64,000 nt of DNA from Sphingomonas yabuuchiae (GTDB taxonomy: Bacteria > Pseudomonadota > Alphaproteobacteria > Sphingomonadales > Sphingomonadaceae), in contig NZ_LDTF01000017.1 of assembly GCF_001477495.1 (NCBI RefSeq), forward strand, positions 1 through 64,000. The letters are read 5' to 3'. A program made the translations under genes and the position numbers. Below the pieces are notes generated by a model. It did not search any database. It saw nothing but the letters and a program-made list of their open reading frames with translations, and was not told the DNA's origin. Every line of letters begins with the position of its first letter. Positions within the stretch are counted from its first letter, which is position 1. Shown in pieces: positions 15,053-22,297 of the stretch.

Positions 15053-17211
15053 CAATCGGTTCCTTCGAATGGATCATGGGGCAGGGGCTCAAACCCCGTC
15101 TCACCCGGTGCGAGGATCATCCCTGGGACGGTGCGGTGAACACTGCTGTGGGTGGGGCTATCGTTGCCTTCAGGGACGGGCGCGGAGCCCTGAAAGGCGG
15201 CGCCCGTCCCCTTACGTAGTAAGGGGGTGTGTGTTGCCCGCGTTTCCGCCGAGGGGTTCCCTGCGTTTCCGCACCGTGTTTCCGCGCCGTTTCCCGCAGC
15301 GTTTCCCGCACGTTCGCGCAGGCCATAAACAGGCTTGCGATCGGCCCCTTTCCACAGCTCGGCACGCTCGATTTTGCCCAGTCGGAACAGCCGATCCATG
15401 GCCCGTTCCAGGCGCTCTTTGCCGACACCTTTCGCCTCCGGCATGGTCGCGAAAACGACCGGAGCAAGGTTGCGACCGGTCTTCTCCGACACCGCACGCT
15501 GCTGCCGCGTCCGCTCCGCCAGGCACTTCAGGAACACGGCATTGTCATTCGCATCGCGGGCGATCGACGCCACCTCGGCACGCTGATCTTCCGATAGATC
15601 GGCATCTACCACTAGCGCGAAGTCATGCCACCGGAACGCCAGTTGCTGATCTGGCCGGGCGTAGTTCGCCTTGCCTAGCGTCAGGACGCGGGCATCGGGA
15701 TCAAGCCCATCCTCGGGACGCTGCAGGACGATCTGCGAGCGCACGGCATTCAACCAGGCCGTCGACCCCGAATAGCTGTCACCCGCCTTGTTGGGGTGAG
15801 CAATCAGCACGATCGTCACGCCAAGTTCGCGGCAGAGCTGATAGAGCAGGTTGATGAACGCCGTCACCTGACCACGGTCATTCTCGTTGCCGACATACAG
15901 GTGACCGACGTTGTCGAGGACGATCAGCTTCGCCTCGGTCTTCTCGATCGTTGCCCGCAGCAACTGGAAGGCGGGGGCGGGGTGCAGCCGTCCCTCCGCG
16001 TCGAACGTCGCCAGTTCGTTGTTCAGACGCCCCCGGATGGATACGACATTGAGGCGGCCAGCCAGCCCCTCCAGCGTCGTGCCGATGGCATTCGCAATCT
16101 TGCGCAGCCGCCAATGGTTTTCCCGGTCCTCGTCTTCAGCGGTGACGTACAGCGCCGGGACGGCATCGACCGCCACGCGCAGCATCGGCACCCCGGTAGC
16201 GGCACAAGCACACAGCTGGAGCCCGAACGTCGACTTGTTCGTGCCGCCAGGACCGGTGAACAACGTCACTTCGCCTTCTGGAATGACGCCGGTCATGACG
16301 AACCGCTTCGGGGTCGGTTCGACCTTGGCCCATGCGGCAAGATCCGCGACTGGGAAGGTATCGGCCGGAGCAGCGGTAGCACTGGGGGCGGTCTCTACCA
16401 GCGCAGCCAGCTCAGCCGCATCACCATCCCAGTTGAGCACGTCACCCTTGTCGGGGAGGCGGGGCAGGTGGACGATGACCGGGCGGCCTTCCGCACGCTC
16501 GACGTCGGCCTTCACCTTCTCCGCGAGCTGGGTGCCGGTGTTGTCGTTGTCGGGCAGGATGATGACCGACCGGCCTTTAACGTAACCGGAGAAGTCAAAC
16601 GCGCGCCAGTCCTTGCTGGACGTGGCGATCAGGCCCCAGGACGCAAGGCGATCGGCCTTCGCCTCACCCTCTGCCATATAGATGGCTGCGTCCTTGGGTG
16701 CGTTCGCCAGATCAGCCAGGCGATAGGGGACCTGATCGTCGCCACGGCCCCATCGCCAGCCACCTGCACTGTCAGGACGGTCATAGGCGAACTCCTTACG
16801 GCGATCGCCACGTCCCGGCTCGATCCGGTGCTTGCGGTACAGGAGCCTGCCGCCCGCATCGGTGAACAGGAAGGTTGCGACGATACGCTGCCCAGGATGG
16901 AGCTTGATGGCGTGTTCGCGTGCCCGGTCGGGGATGAGGCCTTCGCGGACCAACCATGCAACGGCACCGCCCTTGTCGAGCCCGCAGGTATGGCGCAGCA
17001 ATTCGAGCGTGCCGCCCGACTGGTCTGCCTCGGTGTCCTTGAACGCGCCCGTCTTGGAATAGACGATACGTGCACCCTGATTGCCCCAGCGCATCTCGCC
17101 AGGCTTGGAAAGCCGCTTGTTCGGCTCACCCCAGACGCGCCGCGCAACCGCTCCGATCAGCGGCCCGAACGAAGTGGCATCGGGCGTGTCCATGCGAGGA
17201 GCGGCACTCAT
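15052..17211 (-). CDS. primase/helicase: Toprim plus RepA-like ATPase
   Basis: 719 residues. The N-terminal third has a primase-type fold with a Toprim segment (IYMAEGEAKADRLASWG; VIILPDNDNTGTQLAEKV, carrying the acidic metal site). The middle is a RecA/RepA-like helicase (AAA_25): Walker A EGEVTLFTGPGGTNKSTFGL, Walker B LIVLDNVGHLYVG, then IVLIAHPNKAGDSYSGSTAW. The C-terminus contains a helical, probably winged-helix part (KERLERAMDRLFRLGKIERA). Such fused proteins start replication of plasmids, phages and satellites. It is the replication core of the element; both ends overlap neighbouring genes by ATGA/TGATG, so it is co-translated. Confidence 0.88.
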   Translation of the reverse strand: MSAAPRMDTPDATSFGPLIGAVARRVWGEPNKRLSKPGEMRWGNQGARIVYSKTGAFKDTEADQSGGTLELLRHTCGLDKGGAVAWLVREGLIPDRAREHAIKLHPGQRIVATFLFTDAGGRLLYRKHRIEPGRGDRRKEFAYDRPDSAGGWRWGRGDDQVPYRLADLANAPKDAAIYMAEGEAKADRLASWGLIATSSKDWRAFDFSGYVKGRSVIILPDNDNTGTQLAEKVKADVERAEGRPVIVHLPRLPDKGDVLNWDGDAAELAALVETAPSATAAPADTFPVADLAAWAKVEPTPKRFVMTGVIPEGEVTLFTGPGGTNKSTFGLQLCACAATGVPMLRVAVDAVPALYVTAEDEDRENHWRLRKIANAIGTTLEGLAGRLNVVSIRGRLNNELATFDAEGRLHPAPAFQLLRATIEKTEAKLIVLDNVGHLYVGNENDRGQVTAFINLLYQLCRELGVTIVLIAHPNKAGDSYSGSTAWLNAVRSQIVLQRPEDGLDPDARVLTLGKANYARPDQQLAFRWHDFALVVDADLSEDQRAEVASIARDANDNAVFLKCLAERTRQQRAVSEKTGRNLAPVVFATMPEAKGVGKERLERAMDRLFRLGKIERAELWKGADRKPVYGLRERAGNAAGNGAETRCGNAGNPSAETRATHTPLLRKGTGAAFQGSAPVPEGNDSPTHSSVHRTVPGMILAPGETGFEPLPHDPFEGTD

Positions 17212-17678
17212 GCGTATCGCTCCACGATCGGCAGGTCATGCTCGACTGACAGACGGTGGGCATAATCTGATGCCTGATGCGACTTAGTGAAGCGCACGCC
17301 CACGCCGCCGCCGCCCATCGGGGCCTTCACACCTACTATATACCCGCCCGCAATCGGGAAGACGCTGACGCACCAGCGCTCCGACTCATCACCCAGCCCG
17401 CGCAGTTCGATGAGTTCAGCAGACGGGCGCAAGCCGTACAGCCGCTTTTCGTCCGGTGAGAGTCGTAAGCGCGCTCCCAGCCGCCCCTTCGGAACGGGCT
17501 GGGCACGGTACCAGGCGTCAAGCGTCGGATAGCCGACGATCCCACGATCCACGCCCAGGACGCGATCAAGGCTGCGTGGCTCATTCACCTGCCGCCGCAA
17601 TGCGGTGACAGCGGCGATGGCGCGGGCCTGCACTTCGGGCGTCTGACGCGACGCGATGGGAGTAATGGTGCCGCTCAT
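17208..17678 (-). CDS. unknown protein upstream of the primase/helicase
   Basis: 156 residues, soluble. N-terminal helices (VQARAIAAVTALRRQVNEP) lead to VGYPTLDAWYRAQPVPKG and a beta-rich second half (RWCVSVFPIAGGYIVGVKAP; GGGGVGVRFTKSHQASDYAH). No catalytic motif recognised. ATGA overlaps on both sides tie it to the replication operon, so a replication accessory or DNA-binding role is plausible from context only. Confidence 0.6.
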   Translation of the reverse strand: MSGTITPIASRQTPEVQARAIAAVTALRRQVNEPRSLDRVLGVDRGIVGYPTLDAWYRAQPVPKGRLGARLRLSPDEKRLYGLRPSAELIELRGLGDESERWCVSVFPIAGGYIVGVKAPMGGGGVGVRFTKSHQASDYAHRLSVEHDLPIVERYA

Positions 17679-17896
17679 AGGTCAACCACCATCATGCTGA
17701 TCCCGGTGCGCTTGGCGACGCGACGCAGGAACTCGTCACGTGCCAGACGGTAGGCGGGGAGATACTTTCGACCGCCAGGCCCCATCGGCATGCGAGGGGA
17801 CCAATCGGCTTCAAGCTGCTGGTTGGCGAACCGGAAGGAGACGGTGAACCCGTCCCCGACCGGCGTGGCGCCGCTGAACATCTCGATGTTCATCAT
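17675..17896 (-). CDS. small unknown protein of the replication operon
   Basis: 73 residues (MMNIEMFSGATPVGDGF, then SFRFANQQLEADWSPRMPMG and YRLARDEFLRRVAKRTGISM). Beta-strands followed by a C-terminal basic helix. No family recognised. It overlaps both neighbours by a few bases. The start at the second Met is equally likely. Confidence 0.55.
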   Translation of the reverse strand: MMNIEMFSGATPVGDGFTVSFRFANQQLEADWSPRMPMGPGGRKYLPAYRLARDEFLRRVAKRTGISMMVVDL

Positions 17897-18207
17897 GCGG
17901 CACCGCCTTCCTGGGCATCGCAGTCGTTCGCTGCGTCCGCCTGAAACTGAGTGATCCGCCAGACGATCGCCTTCGCGCCGCTGACGTTGCGACGACGCAA
18001 GCCAGTATCGAAGATCGCTTTGCGGTCCTTCAGGGCCGTGAAACGGGGCTGCAAGCTGTACCGGGGATACCCGGCAGCAGCGCAGGTTTCGTCAACGGTA
18101 AGGCCATTGGGATGGGCGCGCAGCGTCTTCATGACGATGCGCTCAAGGTGGCCAGCGGCGTCCGCAATGGATGCCCATGCTGCGGCCGATGTGTCGGTCT
18201 GGCGCAT
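17893..18207 (-). CDS. winged-helix-like DNA-binding protein
   Basis: 104 residues from ATG 18207 (MRQTDTSAAAWASIA), chosen because it overlaps the upstream stop as TGATG. After an N-terminal helix it has VMKTLRAHPNGLTVDETCAA, then GYPRYSLQPRFTALKDRKAI and a beta-wing (RRRNVSGAKAIVWRI): the order helix, turn, recognition helix, wing expected of a winged-helix domain. Likely a regulator or origin-binding accessory of the element. Confidence 0.6.
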   Translation of the reverse strand: MRQTDTSAAAWASIADAAGHLERIVMKTLRAHPNGLTVDETCAAAGYPRYSLQPRFTALKDRKAIFDTGLRRRNVSGAKAIVWRITQFQADAANDCDAQEGGAA

Positions 18208-18437
18208 CACCGCATCCCCTCGTTGTAAGAGGGAAGGGCGCCCCAATGCAGGGACGCGATCAGTTCGGCACGAAGACCGGTCAATCCGAACGCGGTATTC
18301 AGCCGTTGAAGCTGAAGGGCGGAGGTGCTATTTCCAAACTCGTCGCAGCCAAGCTGACAAGTTTTGGGAAGCCGCACGGTGCCAGCCGGGCGGCTTTCTC
18401 GCTTAATAGGGCGCGAGTGCCCCTTACTGGTTGCCAT
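18207..18437 (-). CDS. small unknown protein of the replication operon
   Basis: 76 residues with a basic N-terminus (MATSKGHSRPIKRESRPAG) and a single CxxxxCxxxG-type pair (KTCQLGCDEFGNST is too short for a zinc finger). The C-terminal half (LQRLNTAFGLTGLRAELIAS) is helical. No family recognised; support is its position, one TGATG overlap with the next gene and close spacing to the Xis-like gene upstream. Confidence 0.5.
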   Translation of the reverse strand: MATSKGHSRPIKRESRPAGTVRLPKTCQLGCDEFGNSTSALQLQRLNTAFGLTGLRAELIASLHWGALPSYNEGMR

Positions 18438-18443
18438 GGCTGA

Positions 18444-18614
18444 TCACGCAGCCTCGCCAAGCAGGGCGCGGCGCGCGCTGGCATCTGTGATTAGCCGCTT
18501 GCGGCCAATCTTGACTGACTCCAGCTGACCTGACGCGATCAGCTCATAAGCCTTGGTTTTTCCGACACCGTACGCGGCGCAGAAGTTTTTGATTGGGTGA
18601 AGCACAGGCTGCAT
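18444..18614 (-). CDS. AlpA/excisionase-like helix-turn-helix protein
   Basis: 56 residues: MQPVLHPIKNFCAAYGVGKT, then KAYELIASGQLESVKIGRKR and LITDASARRALLGEAA. This is the MerR-like/AlpA fold: helix-turn-helix (FCAAYGVGKTKAYELI) and wing (GQLESVKIGRKRLI). Such proteins act as excisionase or as the switch that turns on integrase and replication genes in satellites and islands. A strong Shine-Dalgarno GGAGG lies 6-7 bases before the ATG. It is the first gene of the minus-strand replication operon, and the gap 18615-18740 before it presumably holds the promoter. Confidence 0.75.
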   Translation of the reverse strand: MQPVLHPIKNFCAAYGVGKTKAYELIASGQLESVKIGRKRLITDASARRALLGEAA

Positions 18615-18740
18615 TTGTCGCCTCCATCATGCTGGCGAACGCCAGCGGGCGACAGCGAATTAGCCCCTATTCTAAGGCGCCTTCAAAGGAAGTATTTACC
18701 ACAAAACTTCCCATTGGACCGTATGCGATATGATCGTCGC

Positions 18741-19481
18741 CTAACCACGTGATTGCGCCGCCTTATGCTCAGTCGCGGCAAGTTGGTATTGACGACCGTC
18801 CTCCGACAGGGATCCCTTCAAGCTAGGGTGTTTGGGCGAGCTCGTCCAAGCCGGACGACGGTTTTCGGCTCCTGCTATTCGAGCTGCCGCCAACTTCCGC
18901 TCCAAGACGGATACCCCAAAAACGGCCTCAATTTCCCTTTTCCAATGTTTCGTGCTGCCCCATTCTGCCAGACCAAATGCCTGCACTATTGCATTACGCC
19001 GTTCCGAAAGCGCTATTCCTCCGGCTTCGAGATAAGCGTCCCACCGTAGCGCAGCATACTTTCCCCAGAGAACCCGAGCGGGCCTTAAGCGAGCAGGAAG
19101 CCTTGCAAACAGACGCGGATCATCACCCTGGCTTATTGCAGTAGCCTCGAATGCGGCGCTGAGGAGGCTCCCAGGATGCGGGATGAGGCTCTGATTTATC
19201 TCTTGTTCGAAAAATAGTCCCGATACCATTTTGATGCGGTTGGCTAAGAGCCGGAGAGTTTCCTGTCGGCTATCGCTGCATGGGTCGCCATACGCCTCAC
19301 TTAGCATTTCTGACCCGCAAACGAGCGCCGCAAATAGCGTCGACCGTTGAACAAAATCCGAGATAAGGGCCGTTCGATTAGGCCCCTGCGGCAAAGCGAG
19401 AATGTCTTGGCGCGCCGCCAATAGGCCTTTCAAGTCACCTATCAGCTGCTCCATCTCAAGGTCAGTGGGATCCTTTGACAT
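18741..19481 (-). CDS. unknown low-GC cargo protein coupled to the integrase
   Basis: 246 residues from ATG 19481 (MSKDPTDLEMEQLIGDLKG); longer forms would run further into the integrase gene. Soluble and largely helical, with ALISDFVQRSTLFAALVCGS, RLLANRIKMVSGLFFEQEIN and WGKYAALRWDAYLEAG; the C-terminus (about 190-246) is basic and probably disordered. No family recognised. Its start overlaps the end of the integrase by 20 bp, so both are co-expressed. Composition is clearly lower in GC than its neighbours, as usual for cargo carried next to an integrase. Confidence 0.6.
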   Translation of the reverse strand: MSKDPTDLEMEQLIGDLKGLLAARQDILALPQGPNRTALISDFVQRSTLFAALVCGSEMLSEAYGDPCSDSRQETLRLLANRIKMVSGLFFEQEINQSLIPHPGSLLSAAFEATAISQGDDPRLFARLPARLRPARVLWGKYAALRWDAYLEAGGIALSERRNAIVQAFGLAEWGSTKHWKREIEAVFGVSVLERKLAAARIAGAENRRPAWTSSPKHPSLKGSLSEDGRQYQLAATEHKAAQSRG

Positions 19482-20679
19482 AAGCCCCCCACGCCTCCAG
19501 CAACCCGCGCCGCATGTCGAGGAACTTAGCACGCTTGTACGCCCGGATCACCTTGTCCGGCACGACGTGCGCCAGAGCAGCTTCGGCAACTGCGTCGGGC
19601 ACCTCTGGCATCTTCTCGGCTGCCCAGTCCCGGAACGAGCTGCGGAAGCCATGCACGGTATAGGCGTGTCCTGCATCACGCAGGGCCTTGCTCAACGTCA
19701 TATCGGAAAGCTGCTCACCTTTACGGTTGGGGAAAACGAGGTCGTCGGGCTCGTGGCCGCCTTCCTCGAAGATCTGCTTCAGCAGCGCGACAGCTGGCTT
19801 GCTCAGCGTGACGGTATGCGCGGTCCTGGCCTTCATCACCTCGGGCGGCCGGTGCCACTCCGCCTTGTCGAGGTCGAAATGCTTGCGTCGTGCCGACCGA
19901 ACCTCGCCCGAGCGGGCGGCTGTCAGGATCGTCAACAATAGTGCCTGGCGCCCTTTGGTTGGTGCTCCGGCATACAGCTCTGCCACGACGGCAGGTACTT
20001 GATCATAGGGCATGGCGGCGTAATTCCCGCCCTGAGCCTGCTTGGCCAAGCCTACCGTCACCGACTTGCGCGGCGCCTCACTCTTCCGCCATCCCTTCGA
20101 CTTGGCGAAGTCCAGCACCTTACTGATGCGGAACCTCACCTTCCGCGCCATGTCGGTCTTGCTGGTCCAGATCGGCGCGACGGCGTCCCGGATGTGCTCG
20201 GCATCGATCCGGTCGACACGCATCTTGCCCAATGACGGATAGGCGTGGTTCTTGAGCGAGCTGAGGAAGACGGTCGCGGTCTTCTCCGACCAGCCACTCT
20301 TCAGCGCGTCGTGTGTCGCTTTCGCGGCTTCCTCGAAGGTCGGCACCTTGCGGCGCTCGCGGTCGCGTTCAGCGATCGGGTCGAGGCCGGACTTGGCGGC
20401 CGTGCGCAGCAGCCCGGCCTTCTCCCGCGCCTCGCTGAGCGTCAGGACCTTCTTATGCAGAATCGGGATGGCAATCGGGGGAGGGGTGTTGCGATCCGCA
20501 CCGACGCGACTGGTCGTGTCGACCGAGCCCAGGCCAATGTCCCGCCGCTGCCCATCGACCTGCACGCGCAGCAGCCAGGACTTTGCGCCAGTCGGCTTGG
20601 CAAGCAGGTACAGGCCATCACCATCGGCATGGCGTCCCGGCTTGGCGTTCTTGACCGACAGGGCTGTCAGCTTGCCCAT
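19462..20679 (-). CDS. int: P4-type tyrosine recombinase (integrase)
   Basis: 405 residues. The N-terminal DUF4102 arm-binding domain (KPGRHADGDGLYLLAKPTGA, SWLLRVQVDGQRRDIGLGS) is followed by the SAM-like core-binding domain and the catalytic domain: Arg in TAARSGEV, HGFRSSFRDW (HxxR), His in ALAHVVPDKVIRAYKR and the nucleophilic Tyr in the same segment. It integrates and excises the element. Position at the right edge, promoter side facing out, suggests the attachment site lies just right of 20679. No tRNA is there, so the target is unclear. Confidence 0.92.
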   Translation of the reverse strand: MGKLTALSVKNAKPGRHADGDGLYLLAKPTGAKSWLLRVQVDGQRRDIGLGSVDTTSRVGADRNTPPPIAIPILHKKVLTLSEAREKAGLLRTAAKSGLDPIAERDRERRKVPTFEEAAKATHDALKSGWSEKTATVFLSSLKNHAYPSLGKMRVDRIDAEHIRDAVAPIWTSKTDMARKVRFRISKVLDFAKSKGWRKSEAPRKSVTVGLAKQAQGGNYAAMPYDQVPAVVAELYAGAPTKGRQALLLTILTAARSGEVRSARRKHFDLDKAEWHRPPEVMKARTAHTVTLSKPAVALLKQIFEEGGHEPDDLVFPNRKGEQLSDMTLSKALRDAGHAYTVHGFRSSFRDWAAEKMPEVPDAVAEAALAHVVPDKVIRAYKRAKFLDMRRGLLEAWGAYVKGSH

Positions 20680-21132
20680 AATGCTCCCTCAACCGTTCCC
20701 TCACTATATCGCGGCTTATAGCGAACGTCTACGAACGATTGCGGAACAAATGGCCTTTGTCTGTTCTCCCCATAGGAGGGGGAGCGGTCGGGAACGAACG
20801 GTGGCGGTCAATTAGTTAGATACCGGCCAGGGGCACCATTTCCGGTCGAAACCGGGCACTGCGCGGAGCGAATTGTCGTCGCTTCGCATTCTCTCCGCGA
20901 AGCCCGTCACCGAAATGGTCGATCGTTCGGTCATTGATCCTCTGCTTGCCCTTCGCCAGTTGCGCCACTGGCGCTGAATTACCGACATGGGCCACCGGCC
21001 CAACACCCGCCGAGGCAGAATTAATCGGCGGCCGCCAGCACGATGCGCCCCTTGAACAACCGGACCGGCGTTCGTCACCGGCGGCGCAACTGGTAATCCG
21101 GCGTCCACCGTCTGATGTTCATGGTGCGAGCG
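20680..21132. other. gap between integrase and pha operon, no gene; probable element boundary
   Basis: This 450-base gap holds no ORF I trust and no tRNA. It should contain the integrase promoter and the right attachment site. The large hairpin at 20835-20919 is its main visible structure. Confidence 0.4.
20835..20919. repeat. imperfect inverted repeat with about 32-39-base arms
   Basis: The left arm (from 20835, starting ACCATTTCCGG, ending in GCGCGGAGCGAAT) pairs with the right arm (20888-20919, ATTCTCTCCGCG to CCGAAATGGT) across a loop of about 14 bases, with a few mismatches and bulges. It lies about 210 bases past the end of phaG in the direction of transcription, so it could end that transcript or be a degenerate palindromic repeat. 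Confidence 0.45.
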
Positions 21133-21546
21133 TCAGCTGTTCGCGGTCGATGCGGGGGTTTCCCGCTTCGGCGCCTCGAAGGTCGCCCAGTCGCCCTGCT
21201 CGCCCGGCCGTGGTGGCGGACCGGCGATACCGACAGGCTCGTTGGCGGCGCCCGTTCGCGCCCGATGGAGATGGACCTTGGCGATCATATTGGCCGAGAC
21301 CGGCGCGGTGATGAAAAGGAACAGCGAGATCAGCAATTCGTGCGCGGTCCAGATCCCGAGCCGCGTCTGGAAATAGATCACGGAAGCGATCAGCAGCGCG
21401 CCGAGCCCCAGGGTGGTCGCCTTGGTCGGACCGTGCAGCCGCTCCATCGTCGTGGGCAGGCGGACCAGCCCCCAGCTGCCGATCAGCGCGAACCCCGCCC
21501 CCAGCAGCAGCAGGGCGACGATGACGATATCGGCGATGACGCTCAT
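21133..21546 (-). CDS. phaG: cation/proton antiporter subunit G
   Basis: 137 residues, MSVIADIVIVALLLLGAGFA with three membrane helices (about 6-25, 48-64 and 68-90) and a Pro/Glu-rich cytoplasmic tail longer than usual. The motif GLVRLPTTMERLHGPTKATT is typical of MrpG/PhaG. Last gene of the antiporter operon; its ATG overlaps the phaF stop (ATGA). The start at 21546 was chosen for this overlap and for homology of the N-terminus; the frame stays open upstream. All seven subunits together exchange Na+ or K+ for protons. Confidence 0.88.
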   Translation of the reverse strand: MSVIADIVIVALLLLGAGFALIGSWGLVRLPTTMERLHGPTKATTLGLGALLIASVIYFQTRLGIWTAHELLISLFLFITAPVSANMIAKVHLHRARTGAANEPVGIAGPPPRPGEQGDWATFEAPKRETPASTANS

Positions 21547-21812
21547 TCCACGATGTCCCCGCGCAGGATGAACTTGCAATAGGCGATGGTGCTGACGAAC
21601 CCGACCATGGCGAGCAGCAACGCAGCCTCGAAATAGGTGTCGTTGCCGCCGATCATGCCGATCAGCACAATCAGGGCGATGGCGTTGATGACCATCGTGT
21701 CGAGCGCGACGATCCGGTCGCCGAGCGCCGGTCCGCGCAGCAGCCGCCAGAGATTGAGCAACAGGGCAAGCGCGATGCAGCCGGTCGCGATAGGGAGCGC
21801 AATGGCGATCAT
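21543..21812 (-). CDS. phaF: cation/proton antiporter subunit F
   Basis: 89 residues, three membrane helices: MIAIALPIATGCIALALLLN, VINAIALIVLIGMIGGNDTY and AALLLAMVGFVSTIAYCKFI. The polar loop RLLRGPALGDRIVALDTM is the MrpF/PhaF signature. Stop of phaE and start of phaF, and stop of phaF and start of phaG, overlap by ATGA, which fits equimolar production of subunits of one complex. Acts in the inner membrane. Confidence 0.9.
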   Translation of the reverse strand: MIAIALPIATGCIALALLLNLWRLLRGPALGDRIVALDTMVINAIALIVLIGMIGGNDTYFEAALLLAMVGFVSTIAYCKFILRGDIVE

Positions 21813-22297
21813 TTGAAAATCCGTTGCAGGCGTGCCTGGTAGCGCGTTCTGATCCGGGCCACCTCCGCGCCGTCATCGGCGACGTCGAGGGCATGGACCA
21901 ACAGGTAACGGCCGTCTGCCGACACATCGGACGACACGGTGCCCGGCGTCAGGCTGATCGTGCCGGCCAGCATCGTGATGGCCTCCGGCGTGGTCAGCTC
22001 GATGGGTATGATCAACCAGCGGGCGCGAAGATCGCGATTGCGCCGGAACAGGATCAGCCGCGCGACCTGGAAATTGGCGATCACGATGTCGAACACCACG
22101 ATCGCCAGATAGGCCAGAAAGGCGCGACCGAAACGCATCCGGGGGCGGTCGGGCCAGAAGGGCTGGGTGAATTTCGGCAGGATCAGCGCGAAGATGCCAC
22201 CCAGTACGATGCCGCCCATGGTGATGGTGTTCGCCATCAGCAGCCAGACGATCAGCAGCATCGCCGACAGCGCAGGATGGGGCAGCAGCCGCTTCAC
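21809..22297 (-). CDS. phaE: cation/proton antiporter subunit E
   Basis: 162 residues from GTG 22297, which overlaps the phaD stop (GTGA). N-terminal VKRLLPHPALSAMLLIVWLL and two to three membrane helices (through AYLAIVVFDIVIANFQVARL) are followed by a cytoplasmic domain with IPIELTTPEAITMLAGTISL and TPGTVSSDV, a highly conserved MrpE stretch. Needed for assembly of the antiporter complex. The GTG start is decided by the overlap; the frame itself stays open far upstream inside phaD. Confidence 0.9.
   Translation of the reverse strand: MKRLLPHPALSAMLLIVWLLMANTITMGGIVLGGIFALILPKFTQPFWPDRPRMRFGRAFLAYLAIVVFDIVIANFQVARLILFRRNRDLRARWLIIPIELTTPEAITMLAGTISLTPGTVSSDVSADGRYLLVHALDVADDGAEVARIRTRYQARLQRIFK

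Noticed and set aside
15796..17265. 489-residue plus-strand frame
   Set aside because: Antisense to the primase/helicase gene, which carries Walker A and Toprim motifs.
20812..21108. 98-residue minus-strand ORF next to the integrase
   Set aside because: Composition is Arg/Trp-rich without family resemblance, and it includes the imperfect hairpin.
20680..21132. tRNA gene as integrase target and its direct repeat (att)
   Set aside because: No cloverleaf found near the integrase and no direct repeat could be identified by eye on the left.
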